Below, one piece after another: positions 1 through 7,397 of a stretch of 35,572 bases of DNA (position 1 is the first letter of the stretch; every line of letters starts with the position of its first letter). The position numbers and the translations under genes were made by a program. The stretch covers positions 1 to 35,572 of the forward strand of contig CACYXI010000023.1 in NCBI GenBank assembly GCA_902778265.1, read 5' to 3'. The notes beneath the pieces are model-generated. The model did not search any database, was not told the origin of the DNA, and saw only the letters and a program-made list of their open reading frames with translations. The DNA is from an uncultured Bacteroidales bacterium (GTDB lineage: Bacteria > Bacteroidota > Bacteroidia > Bacteroidales > Bacteroidaceae).

Positions 1-186
1 TCCCTCGGTCATCAACTGCTTTGGCTGGTGCCCAAGGACTGCATTGTGGACATAGTTGCTTTTGTGCATTCCGCACTTGTTGGCGTTGGTGATAATCTGG
101 TTGTATTCTTCTTCCGTGAAGCGGACATCGATATGGTGTCCTTTGTTCTGCCTCTTTTCTGAGGTCTTCGATTTTGTCTTAATCAT
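1..186 (-). CDS. MobC-like mobilization accessory protein (5' part only)
   Basis: The gene starts with an ATG at 186 and runs off the left edge, so only the first 62 residues are visible. After a basic lysine-rich start comes a DVRFTEEEYNQI stretch, then a helix and SNYVHNAVLG. This is the ribbon-helix-helix-like pattern of relaxosome accessory proteins of the MobC type, which help a relaxase act at oriT. It is the last visible gene of a minus-strand series belonging to an integrative mobilizable element. A MobA-type relaxase would be expected just outside the window. The family call rests on motif resemblance only, since the C-terminal part is missing. Confidence 0.6.
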   Translation of the reverse strand, partial: MIKTKSKTSEKRQNKGHHIDVRFTEEEYNQIITNANKCGMHKSNYVHNAVLGHQPKQLMTEG

Positions 187-399
187 AATTACTCAATGAT
201 TCTTTTAGTTGGGTTATAAATGTAATACTATCGGGAGATTGAAGTAAAAGCCTTGGACAGCCCGGTGCGAGCCTGCGAGCGGCGCAAGAACCCAGTGGAA
301 GGACAGTGCAGCGGAGCAAATCTGTCAGACATTGGGACTTCTTGTTTAGACCTCAGAAAAAAACACTTCTTCGGGTTTGTCCATGGCAATAGTCTTCTG

Positions 400-1269
400 T
401 CAGTCGCTGCCATATTGTAGGCTTTCGGCACTATCGGATGCTTCCGCAACTGTTGTACTGGGAATTGGCGAGACAAGTTGATTTGTCGAGCCTTTATCAT
501 CAGGGATTCCTTCTGGATTGGTAGGTATGGGAGGAGTGTCGCCTAACGTAACATCATTTGATGTGCTATATGGCTCATCGGCTTCTGGCAGCAGGTTGGT
601 ATAGTGCTCGTCAAGTTGCTCCAAGTAATCATCTGGCAGCTGTCCATCCTCTCCGCATGGAGATAGCTTGTTTTCTTCCCTTTCATCAGTGTTGACTTCG
701 TCTTCGTCCGTCACGACTCGGCCATCTTCAAGCAAGCTCGGATGGCACTCGCTGCTCCGTCCGTTGGCATCAGCCACAGATGAAACGGGAGTAGAAGAGG
801 TAAACAATAGAGGATGGCTATTGCCTTTATCACCAGCAGACATTGGATTGGCATTATCATGGACAGCCGGACTTTGAACGATTGGATTGCGTTGATAATT
901 CGGATTCTTGATGGGAGCATCCTGTCCGTCCACGAACCAGAACGCCAGACAATGAATGGTGTGGATGGTCGTGCGGTTATTGGCAATAGATGTGAGAATC
1001 CCCACCTCGTTGAAGAGGTCAATCATCTTCTGTGCAGTCTTACGGTCACAGTGCCATAGTTCGGCAAGTTCTACTTTCGATATGGCAAACTGACCGATAC
1101 CGAGGTCAGCTGAAAAGTTCTTTTTCTCGTAGCGGACTGGCTCTATTGCCGCCAAAGAGAGAAAGGTATTAAGGGCTTTCATGCGGTGGAAGCCTTGGTT
1201 GTCGTCTTTGAGGAAGTCAAGCTGCTCTTTGGTCAGTAGGATTCCGTATTTGATATTCCTATATTTCAT
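400..1269 (-). CDS. Winged-helix-like protein of a mobile element, unknown function
   Basis: A 289-residue protein that I do not recognise by name. The first 120 residues are compact and include a helix-turn-helix-like stretch (ISKVELAELWHCDRKTAQKM, about residues 63-82) followed by NEVGILTSI, as in winged-helix DNA-binding folds. From about residue 125 onward it is rich in Pro, Ser, Asp and Glu with no clear domain, so probably disordered. It lies between the small helix-turn-helix gene and the MobC-like gene and is transcribed with them. A role in replication, mobilization or control of the element is an inference from position. Confidence 0.6.
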   Translation of the reverse strand: MKYRNIKYGILLTKEQLDFLKDDNQGFHRMKALNTFLSLAAIEPVRYEKKNFSADLGIGQFAISKVELAELWHCDRKTAQKMIDLFNEVGILTSIANNRTTIHTIHCLAFWFVDGQDAPIKNPNYQRNPIVQSPAVHDNANPMSAGDKGNSHPLLFTSSTPVSSVADANGRSSECHPSLLEDGRVVTDEDEVNTDEREENKLSPCGEDGQLPDDYLEQLDEHYTNLLPEADEPYSTSNDVTLGDTPPIPTNPEGIPDDKGSTNQLVSPIPSTTVAEASDSAESLQYGSD

Positions 1270-1288
1270 CTTTTAATTTGTTTGTGGT

Positions 1289-1312
1289 GAGGGCTGGCAT
1301 TGGTCAGCCCTC
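1289..1312 (-). terminator. Hairpin between two element genes
   Basis: GAGGGCTG (1289-1296) and CAGCCCTC (1305-1312) form a perfect 8-base stem with an 8-base loop, between the stop at 1367 and the start at 1269. No T-run follows on the minus strand, so it may be a processing or attenuation hairpin rather than a full intrinsic terminator. Confidence 0.4.
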
Positions 1313-1366
1313 AACCGTTGTTAATAATGTGTTTGAAAGTAATTCGAGTTGAACCAGAAAACAAGA

Positions 1367-1774
1367 TTACGTCGGATTGATGTCTGCTTCTGACTGCCAG
1401 TCTGACTTGTTCGGCTTACGCTTGTGGGAAGAGAGGATGGCTTGGTTCTCTTCATCGGCTGTAAGCGGAACTGCATTCTTACGATTAGCTTCAAGCCATT
1501 TGTCAAGCTCGTCCTGATAGAGAACATAGCGTTTGCCAGGCTTGGTGGCTGGTATCGTACCGTCACCGAGTTTCATGTACAACGTACCCAAAGGGATGCG
1601 CGTGTACTCAGCTGCTTCCTCCACCGTCATGGGCTTGTGGCGGTTCTCGCGTACCTGATGTTTACGGTTCTCTTCCTGCTGCCTGATTAGCAGCGTTCTC
1701 ATGCCCATCACCTCGTCCCGAAGCTGGGCGACGACCTGCGGAAGGTCGTTGAAAGTCAATTCTTTATTTCCCAT
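1367..1774 (-). CDS. Excisionase-like helix-turn-helix protein
   Basis: About 135 residues from the ATG at 1774 (MGNKELTFNDL). A GTG three codons upstream, at 1783, is an alternative start. The N-terminal 45 residues look like a short coiled coil. A MerR/excisionase-type DNA-binding unit follows: TVEEAAEYTRIPLGTLYMKL, then the wing PGKRYVLYQDELDKWLE. Such proteins usually act in recombination directionality or as regulators of element genes. The region in front of it (1802-1874) is nearly the same as the region in front of the integrase gene, which suggests the two are controlled together. The exact function is not known. Confidence 0.7.
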   Translation of the reverse strand: MGNKELTFNDLPQVVAQLRDEVMGMRTLLIRQQEENRKHQVRENRHKPMTVEEAAEYTRIPLGTLYMKLGDGTIPATKPGKRYVLYQDELDKWLEANRKNAVPLTADEENQAILSSHKRKPNKSDWQSEADINPT

Positions 1775-1801
1775 TATGTTCACGGTCTTTGGTTAGAGAC
1801 C

Positions 1802-1874
1802 GGGTGCAAAGGAACTCAATGATGCCATGCTGACTCCGATTATTCACGATAAGCAATGAATAATCAATCAGCAT
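1802..1874 (-). promoter_or_regulatory. Upstream dyad control region, copy 1
   Basis: The bases at 1802-1824 (GGGTGCAAAGGAACTCAATG...) recur at 6005-6027. Read on the minus strand they give TTCCTTTGCACC, close to the Bacteroidetes -7 box. Just upstream is a dyad: ATGCTGA (1827-1833) with TCAGCAT (1868-1874), and inside it GATTATTC (1838-1845) with GAATAATC (1858-1865). The layout suggests an operator immediately upstream of the promoter of the small helix-turn-helix gene. Confidence 0.55.
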
Positions 1875-1968
1875 GGGTGTTTTACATGGAAAATAAGTGG
1901 TTTCAGGTATGAAGAAAGGGAAAAAGAAGGTATAGAGTTGCCTTCACAGTACAGATATAAAAAAAGAA

Positions 1969-2010
1969 GGTGGGCGAAAACCGATGCTTAAACATCAATT
2001 TTCGCCCACC
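1969..2010. terminator. Strong hairpin after the ATPase gene
   Basis: GGTGGGCGAAAA (1969-1980) pairs perfectly with TTTTCGCCCACC (1999-2010) around an 18-base loop, with runs of A on the left that read as T on the minus strand. It sits downstream of the ATPase stop at 2100 and fits a terminator for that gene. Confidence 0.6.
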
Positions 2011-2099
2011 TCTAAGGGGTATAAGAATCTTATTATTAAAAGATAATTAGCATTCCGGTTTTGGAAATACCATTTAGTCGGAATACTGGTAAAGATGAA

Positions 2100-3563
2100 T
2101 CAACGTTCCATAAACAGGTCATCCAATGTGATTGATTGGTTAACGATACTGGCATGTTCGCCTCTTGCTATTCCCATCGTCGTAACCATAACCAGTTGGA
2201 TGCTATGTGTCTTGTTGTGCATCTTGCTTGCGACAAAAGCTTCTATTTTATTCAGGAAATTCTCTTCATCGGTCTTCGTTATGGCATATTTTGTGCCAGT
2301 GAATTTCATTTCACACAGATAGTCTGTCCTGTCGGCTTTGCTTTCCAGCAGTAAGTCTATCTGAGCACCTCTTCCGTCAGGACTCTTTCCATTCCAGCAA
2401 TAACTACTGTCTATGGAAGCTATACGCAGCGAATCCTGAATACGAGGCAGATGCTCTATACAGAGCAGTTCAAATGTATCTCCTGCCCATGTATAGAAAG
2501 TGGGAGTTCCATGAATGGAGTTCCATACTCCTTTCTTTGCCTGTCCACCCTGTATGAAACGCAAATAGAACAAAGAGAAGAAATCAATCAGCTGATAGAC
2601 TGTCTCCACCCGTTCTTTACCATAGCGCGGATAAGTCCTGATGATATCAGATTCTATAAGATTTTCAAGCAATTTGGTAAGGGTTCCTCCACTTTTGACA
2701 TCTATCGCCGCACCAATCTCTTTCTGGGTCATTCCGTAGAATTGGCTTCCCAAGACTTTTACGATATCCACATAGCGTTCCTTGCTGGCATAAAGTCCGG
2801 CATATACATCGACAAACTCTTGATGTATTTTCTCGTCAGCAAAGAAAATACGGTCAATGTTTTCCGTCATTGTCTGACTGTTGCGCAGTTTGTCGAGATA
2901 AAAGGGAACACCTCCCAATGCCATGTAGCAGATGCACATCTCATATCGGGACAGACGGAATCCGTTGCGCCTGTAATATTTCTGGCATTCAGCCAATGTA
3001 AAGGGCGCAAGTTTTATTGTCTCAGTAAGCCTTCCGTGCAGTCCACCGTAATCACGAATCACATTGTCAAGCATCCAGCTCGTTGCCGAGCCGCACACCA
3101 CCAGCACTATATTTCTTTGGCTGTCTGCCCATGAGTTCCAAAAATAGCCGAGTTCCGAAATCATCTCAGACGATTGAGGTCCCGCCAGCCAGGGCAGTTC
3201 GTCTATAAGAATAACCTTCCGACGAGAACGTATGCTTTCAAGCAGTTTGCGTAGAAGCAGGAAGGCTTCACGCCAACAGGATGGCTTTTCTGACGTAGTG
3301 GCATCAAGACCTGACAACAAGAGAGAATCGTAGAAATGATCCAACTGCAACTTGCGGTAAGTATCGTAATTCTTATCTCCGTCCTTCAGATATGTGCCGA
3401 CTGCAGAAAAGACAATCTTGCTGCCATACACTTCACTAACCAGATATGATTTGCCTATGCGTCTGCGTCCATAGATGGCCACAAACTCAGACTTCTTAGA
3501 TTTGTACAGACGCTCAAGTGTCGCGATTTCAGCTTCTCTGCCAATAATATTCGGGTACTTCAT
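2100..3563 (-). CDS. AAA-family ATPase with DUF234-type C-terminus
   Basis: 487 residues, cytoplasmic. The start MKYPNIIGREAEIATLERL is typical of the archaeal-type ATPase group found widely in Bacteroidetes. A Walker A motif, GRRRIGKS, lies at about residues 32-39, and a Walker B, VILIDELPW, at about 115-123. A GSATSWM sensor-like stretch follows. The C-terminal 200 residues resemble DUF234, a nuclease-like domain, with the LCEMKFT element near residue 425. It has its own promoter-like box (3587-3594) and a hairpin at each side, so it looks like an independent cargo gene between element genes. The biological role of the family is unresolved; defence or DNA-handling roles are speculation. Confidence 0.85.
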   Translation of the reverse strand: MKYPNIIGREAEIATLERLYKSKKSEFVAIYGRRRIGKSYLVSEVYGSKIVFSAVGTYLKDGDKNYDTYRKLQLDHFYDSLLLSGLDATTSEKPSCWREAFLLLRKLLESIRSRRKVILIDELPWLAGPQSSEMISELGYFWNSWADSQRNIVLVVCGSATSWMLDNVIRDYGGLHGRLTETIKLAPFTLAECQKYYRRNGFRLSRYEMCICYMALGGVPFYLDKLRNSQTMTENIDRIFFADEKIHQEFVDVYAGLYASKERYVDIVKVLGSQFYGMTQKEIGAAIDVKSGGTLTKLLENLIESDIIRTYPRYGKERVETVYQLIDFFSLFYLRFIQGGQAKKGVWNSIHGTPTFYTWAGDTFELLCIEHLPRIQDSLRIASIDSSYCWNGKSPDGRGAQIDLLLESKADRTDYLCEMKFTGTKYAITKTDEENFLNKIEAFVASKMHNKTHSIQLVMVTTMGIARGEHASIVNQSITLDDLFMER

Positions 3564-3586
3564 CTTTATATGTCTTTAATGTGCTG

Positions 3587-3594
3587 CAAAAATA
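3587..3594 (-). promoter_or_regulatory. -7 box in front of the ATPase gene
   Basis: Read on the minus strand this is TATTTTTG, a match to TAnnTTTG, placed 24 bases before the ATG at 3563. No good -33 element is visible 20 bases upstream. Confidence 0.45.
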
Positions 3595-3628
3595 CAAATT
3601 TTATTTTGAAACCCGACATTCTTTGTTT

Positions 3629-3675
3629 AAAAATCAGCGAAAAAGAGAAATTTTTCTTGATTTTCGCTGATTTTT
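3629..3675. repeat. Perfect 15-base inverted repeat
   Basis: AAAAATCAGCGAAAA (3629-3643) and TTTTCGCTGATTTTT (3661-3675) pair perfectly around a 17-base loop. It lies between the stop of the two-helix membrane protein (3691) and the start of the ATPase (3563), and could be a terminator for the former or the edge of an inserted ATPase cassette. Confidence 0.6.
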
Positions 3676-3690
3676 GAAAAGCATACTGCT

Positions 3691-4521
3691 CTATTTTATG
3701 TGGAAATGGTAGTCATCTTCATCAGGCTCGTCTATCACGATGCTCCCCTTGTTAGGTTGGAACTTGAAGTTACGGATGCTATCCTGCTCGATGTCCTTCA
3801 TCACATCGGGAAACATCGCCTTGATGAAGTCTGCACGTGCATAGCCATTGTAGCCGTTCTTGGTACCCAGACGTTCACCAATATTCCAAACAAAGTGGCG
3901 GAGATCGAGGGTGGTAAGTCTCTGTTTCAGTCTGATGGGGATTGGAGAATAGGTATATTCTTCTGACCAATGCCTTACTTCCTCACAAAGGTTCTCCAAC
4001 TCTTCGTTGTCATAGACGTAAGGTGACATAGTATATCTGGCATAATCCAGTATTGCAGCGATTGTGTCCTTCCGACTCTGTTCCTGCTCTTGCTCATAAG
4101 CCTTGCATCGCTGAGTATATGAGTCTTCCTGCGTTTGGACAGTTACGCTTTCATCCTGCGTTTCTGGAGTAGGGATAGTCATGGAAGAGGTATCATTGGT
4201 CATGATTGGTAAAGTGTTGAGAATTTCCGTTTCAGGGGCAACATCTGTATGCACATCTTGTTCCGTTGACTGTGGAATTACCATTGATTGTTTGCTCCTC
4301 TTTTGCGGAAACAAATCTACTAACACTGATTGGAACATGACATATAATAGCCATAACAGCAGGTTGCACAGGATAAATGCCGTCCACTTGGCAAGGCAAT
4401 CCTGTTGGAAATCGGCTCCCACTTTCAGGGAAACAAGCAGGGAAATGGAAAGGAACACCACACATGGGCATCCAAACAAGAGACAAAGGTCTCTAAGTTT
4501 CAGCGATTTCGTTTCAAACAT
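3691..4521 (-). CDS. Mobile-element membrane protein, unknown function
   Basis: 276 residues, not recognised by name. The N-terminus has two hydrophobic segments (about residues 10-31 and 45-65), so it is probably anchored in the inner membrane. A polar, Thr/Gln/Glu-rich linker runs to about residue 140. A folded acidic C-terminal domain of about 130 residues follows, with EELENLCEEVRHW and LRHFVWNIGERLG as its most distinctive stretches. It lies between the ATPase and the integrase genes in the same direction. The -7-like TAACTTTG at 4591-4598 (minus strand) probably drives it. Any link to conjugal transfer is only inferred from position. Confidence 0.65.
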   Translation of the reverse strand: MFETKSLKLRDLCLLFGCPCVVFLSISLLVSLKVGADFQQDCLAKWTAFILCNLLLWLLYVMFQSVLVDLFPQKRSKQSMVIPQSTEQDVHTDVAPETEILNTLPIMTNDTSSMTIPTPETQDESVTVQTQEDSYTQRCKAYEQEQEQSRKDTIAAILDYARYTMSPYVYDNEELENLCEEVRHWSEEYTYSPIPIRLKQRLTTLDLRHFVWNIGERLGTKNGYNGYARADFIKAMFPDVMKDIEQDSIRNFKFQPNKGSIVIDEPDEDDYHFHIK

Positions 4522-4590
4522 ATCTTGTATCTTTTAGTTCTACTTTTCGCGATTAATCGGAAGCAGTCAATGCTATTCGCTTCCGGAGTG

Positions 4591-4598
4591 CAAAGTTA
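4591..4598 (-). promoter_or_regulatory. -7 box upstream of the two-helix membrane protein
   Basis: The plus strand reads CAAAGTTA, giving TAACTTTG on the minus strand, followed by GCACTCCGG as a likely initiation region. It is 70 bases before the ATG at 4521. No clear -33 box is present. Confidence 0.4.
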
Positions 4599-4737
4599 CT
4601 TCGGTTATTCCTGACTGCCGATGAATGTCAAAACAATCAGCCTCTTTTTAAGATTAGTTGGCTTACGAGTATGATTTTGCAGCGTTTTTCATACTCTAAA
4701 AGGAGTGTAAGTCAGGGAAAAACGGAAATCCGCAAAA

Positions 4738-4767
4738 CAAAAAAAGGGAGAAGCGATGCCTCTCCCC
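4738..4767 (-). terminator. Intrinsic terminator of the integrase gene
   Basis: On the minus strand GGGAGA, a nine-base loop and TCTCCC are followed directly by a run of T (the A-run at 4738-4745). It starts about 25 bases after the integrase stop at 4792, a standard Rho-independent layout. Confidence 0.75.
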
Positions 4768-4791
4768 GGATAAAAGATGTGAATAGAAAAC

Positions 4792-5958
4792 CTATTGGCC
4801 GACAACCTTCAACTGCACGTTCTTTGCGGGCTTCAATGTTATGCGGTTGATGGACTCGCGCTTACTCTCGTCTGCCATCGCAGCATAGATCTGAGTGGTG
4901 GAAACATTCTTGTGTCCAAGGATGTGCTGGACGGTATAAACACTCGTGCCAGCCTCGACCTGTAGCGAACCAAGTGTGTGACGGCTGCAATGATAGGTTA
5001 TATGCTTGGTGATGCCAGCCGCCTTTAGCCAGTTCTTCAGCGGAGTTTGAGTAAGACTGTCGTTGAAGCCAACGAACACCTTATCGGTAGGCTTGCGGTT
5101 CTCATCTTCATCATTGAAGCCAATCAGTTCCAAAGCCTCGTCACTGATGGGATTGTTCACCAGTTCCTTGGTCTTCTGCATACGGAGCGTGACATACATG
5201 CCACCGTCACCGTATGGTTGAATCTTGTCCCATGTCAGTTGCTTGATGTCGCTCTTGCGGAGTCCAGTCAGACAAGAGAAGAGGAAAGCCTTTTTCAAGA
5301 CCTCGGATGAACATGGGGTATTGGCCAATCTGACAAGTTCATCCTTGGACAGGTGCTCTTTCTCTGTCGGGATGGTATCGATGCGCTCCAAGAAACCGTT
5401 AGGATTCTCCATAATCTTGTGCTCTCTGTAGGCGGTATGAAGTACGGCACGGAAGGTTGACCAATAGCCTGCAACACTATTGATGTGCAGTTTGTGCTCC
5501 GTGTGGATGGTCTGTGGAGCATTTAGAAGATACTCGCGGAACTTGTTGCACAGGTCAACTGTGATTTCATCAAAGCGGCACTTGTCGTTACAGAAACGGG
5601 CGAAGTGCTTATAGACATGCTGCCACTTGCAGTTCTTCTTGTCTGCCTTCTGCTTGAAGTAGGCAAGAAAATCGCCCTTCATCTTTTCTTTATCAAAGAA
5701 GTCGTACCTCTCATTGACTATGGACTCATAGCGACGACAGCGGAGGGCTTCTGCCTTCTCGCGCATACGGTCGTTGTAGTCCTTCTCACGTTGCGACTTC
5801 GGCTTGGCATAGATGTAGATGCCGAGCGATTCATGGCGCATGACCTTCATAGTGGACTCGTCCCGATAGCCGGGATAATAGTCGAGGTAGAAAGAAAGCT
5901 GTTCTCCGCCTTTGATTTTCCGTGTACGGAGGCTCACGGTCTTACAAATGTTACTCAT
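4792..5958 (-). CDS. Tyrosine recombinase / integrase of the mobile element
   Basis: 388 residues. It would catalyse site-specific integration and excision of the element through a covalent 3'-phosphotyrosine intermediate. An arm/SAM-like N-terminal half (about 1-205) has the Bacteroidetes pattern of a beta-rich first 50 residues and a basic helical core-binding part. The catalytic half shows the first Arg in TGLRKSD (about 234), the HCSRH box carrying His-x-x-Arg (about 324), LGHKNVSTTQIY with the His/Gly and the nucleophile Tyr (about 358). All key residues are present, so it looks active. It is flanked by a terminator (4738-4767) and by the dyad control region (6005-6074) shared with the small helix-turn-helix gene. 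Its position near the right side indicates that this is the element's integrase end. Confidence 0.93.
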   Translation of the reverse strand: MSNICKTVSLRTRKIKGGEQLSFYLDYYPGYRDESTMKVMRHESLGIYIYAKPKSQREKDYNDRMREKAEALRCRRYESIVNERYDFFDKEKMKGDFLAYFKQKADKKNCKWQHVYKHFARFCNDKCRFDEITVDLCNKFREYLLNAPQTIHTEHKLHINSVAGYWSTFRAVLHTAYREHKIMENPNGFLERIDTIPTEKEHLSKDELVRLANTPCSSEVLKKAFLFSCLTGLRKSDIKQLTWDKIQPYGDGGMYVTLRMQKTKELVNNPISDEALELIGFNDEDENRKPTDKVFVGFNDSLTQTPLKNWLKAAGITKHITYHCSRHTLGSLQVEAGTSVYTVQHILGHKNVSTTQIYAAMADESKRESINRITLKPAKNVQLKVVGQ

Positions 5959-5987
5959 ACATATATATATTATTGTTAGTAATCATG

Positions 5988-6074
5988 GTGGAGCGTTTCT
6001 CCACGGGTGCAAAGGAACTCAATGATGCGGTGCTGACTCCGATTATTCTCAATCATCACCGAATAATCTGTCAG
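5988..6074 (-). promoter_or_regulatory. Upstream dyad control region, copy 2 (integrase)
   Basis: Bases 6005-6028 and 6031-6048 repeat those of copy 1 (1802-1845) almost exactly. The dyad is CTGA (6033-6036) with TCAG (6071-6074), and GATTATTC (6041-6048) with GAATAATC (6061-6068). On the minus strand the -7-like CCTTTGCACC follows, then a small hairpin, GTGGAG (5988-5993) with CTCCAC (5999-6004). It lies directly before the integrase gene and after the stop of the four-unit helix-turn-helix gene. Confidence 0.55.
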
Positions 6075-6086
6075 TATGGTAGAAAT

Positions 6087-7049
6087 TCAGAATCCAGCAT
6101 TCATCATTCCCAATGATTTCCGTTCCTCCATCACTCTCTCTACGTCAGAGCGGAGCAGGAGGTTAAGCCTTCCTACTTTTGTCTTCTCAATGTGCTTCAC
6201 CTTGACGATGTGGCAGATGTTGGCTTTGGTCAGTCCATAGAGTTGCTGCACTTGTTCTACAGTGTAGTAGTCTTCATTGGATAAGAGGTCTGTACGACGG
6301 AGTTCATCAAAATGGCTTTGGGAATAGTAGGTGCTACCATACTCACGCTTGGATGGAATCTTGTGGCGGTGGGCATAGGAACGGACTGCCGTGAGGTTGA
6401 TACCATATCGGTCAGCCACTTCCTGTGGTGACAGCCAATCGACAATGGCATCAATGTCTATGGTAGTGCCGAATACTGCATCAATGTGTTTTTTGCTGTA
6501 GTAGTTCCGTCCTGCGATACGGCACATGGGAATCTGATGACGCTTGGCTGTGGTATAGAGCCAGGACTGCTTTACCTTGTAGATATTCATCACGTCCTCG
6601 CCAGAGTAGTATTCAAGAACTTCATCGGTTGCACATTCCACCTTTTCTTTCTCCTTTACAGGAGTCTTTAGTTTCTTGGAAACAGACTTCTTTGGCTTAG
6701 TACATGGCAGGACACGGTTATAAGGATTGACCGCAAACATCTTCTCAATATCACTCTTGCGGACAAGAGCCATTCGGCTGCTCAGCCGTGAAGCAGGCAA
6801 CTTCCCTTGCTCAACGAGTTTATAGACATACTGACGGGTACACCCTAATAGGATGGCAGCTTTAGAAAAGGTCAGATACTCCTGTTGCTGGAGTTCCATC
6901 ACAGGCTCGACAGCTCGAAGGAAATCCCTTTGTCTCTTTTTCTTGGTTTCCTTCGCTTGCTCAGCACATTCCTCTGAGCAGTACTTCTGCATTCCGCTGT
7001 TTGTGATGAAAACCTTGCCACAATAAGCGCATTTTCTGGTCTTTGGCAT
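6087..7049 (-). CDS. Multi-helix-turn-helix regulator with N-terminal zinc-binding motif
   Basis: 320 residues. Residues 5-28 contain CAYCGKVF...YCSEEC, a four-Cys treble-clef-like zinc site. Then come four excisionase/MerR-type helix-turn-helix units: LTFSKAAILLGCTRQYVYKL (about 58-77), a second with VMNIYKVKQSWLYTTAKRH (about 153-171), a third with PQEVADRYGINLTAVRSYA (about 208-226) and a fourth with VEQVQQLYGLTKANICHIV (about 262-280). Each has a short wing ending in a -KSDIEKMF-like helix. Such an array could contact several spaced DNA sites. It precedes the integrase and is the outermost gene of the element, so control of integration or excision is likely but inferred. Confidence 0.75.
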   Translation of the reverse strand: MPKTRKCAYCGKVFITNSGMQKYCSEECAEQAKETKKKRQRDFLRAVEPVMELQQQEYLTFSKAAILLGCTRQYVYKLVEQGKLPASRLSSRMALVRKSDIEKMFAVNPYNRVLPCTKPKKSVSKKLKTPVKEKEKVECATDEVLEYYSGEDVMNIYKVKQSWLYTTAKRHQIPMCRIAGRNYYSKKHIDAVFGTTIDIDAIVDWLSPQEVADRYGINLTAVRSYAHRHKIPSKREYGSTYYSQSHFDELRRTDLLSNEDYYTVEQVQQLYGLTKANICHIVKVKHIEKTKVGRLNLLLRSDVERVMEERKSLGMMNAGF

Positions 7050-7397
7050 ACTTGCTATATTTATGGATTCAACATTCCTTTTGCTGTACCTCTCCGCAAG
7101 TATTCACAAGTAAACTATCGACACCCTTTGTCAACTTTCGCCACGATATTGCTTTTCACAAAATCGAGTTAGAAGCTTGTCAACTGTTGTAGCCTATTGG
7201 CAACCCTTGTCAACTATGTCCACGATGTGGCAAAAATAAAGCCTCGTAAATTCCCTGCGGTAGAAATACGTTGCAAATTTAACGGGAATTTCCGAAGCAA
7301 CCAAAAATAGCTTCTGAAGTGTTAAAATCTAAAATTAGTTGATATACAAGTATTTGTCTCTATGTGTTTTTCATTGTTTGTAGTTGTTTAGAGGGCT
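7050..7397. other. Element border region with iterated TTGTCAACT sites
   Basis: No gene is seen in this 348-base gap. TTGTCAACT-type motifs occur at about 7128-7136, 7177-7185 and 7207-7215. The first and third are part of a longer similar block (CCTTtGTCAACTnnnnCCACGAT, 7125-7147 and 7204-7226). A -7-like TATTTTTG on the minus strand (7231-7238) could start the transcript of the four-unit helix-turn-helix gene, placing the motifs in its leader. The element's attachment site should lie between about 7226 and 7400, but no core direct repeat can be identified without the other end. Confidence 0.45.

Noticed and set aside
228-500. 90-codon minus-strand frame near the mob gene
   Set aside because: It overlaps the 3' end of the better-supported 289-residue gene in another frame, and its sequence has no motif.
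2451-3134. 227-codon plus-strand open frame inside the ATPase gene
   Set aside because: It is the reverse shadow of the ATPase gene, which has intact Walker motifs and normal features; the shadow has no recognisable domain.
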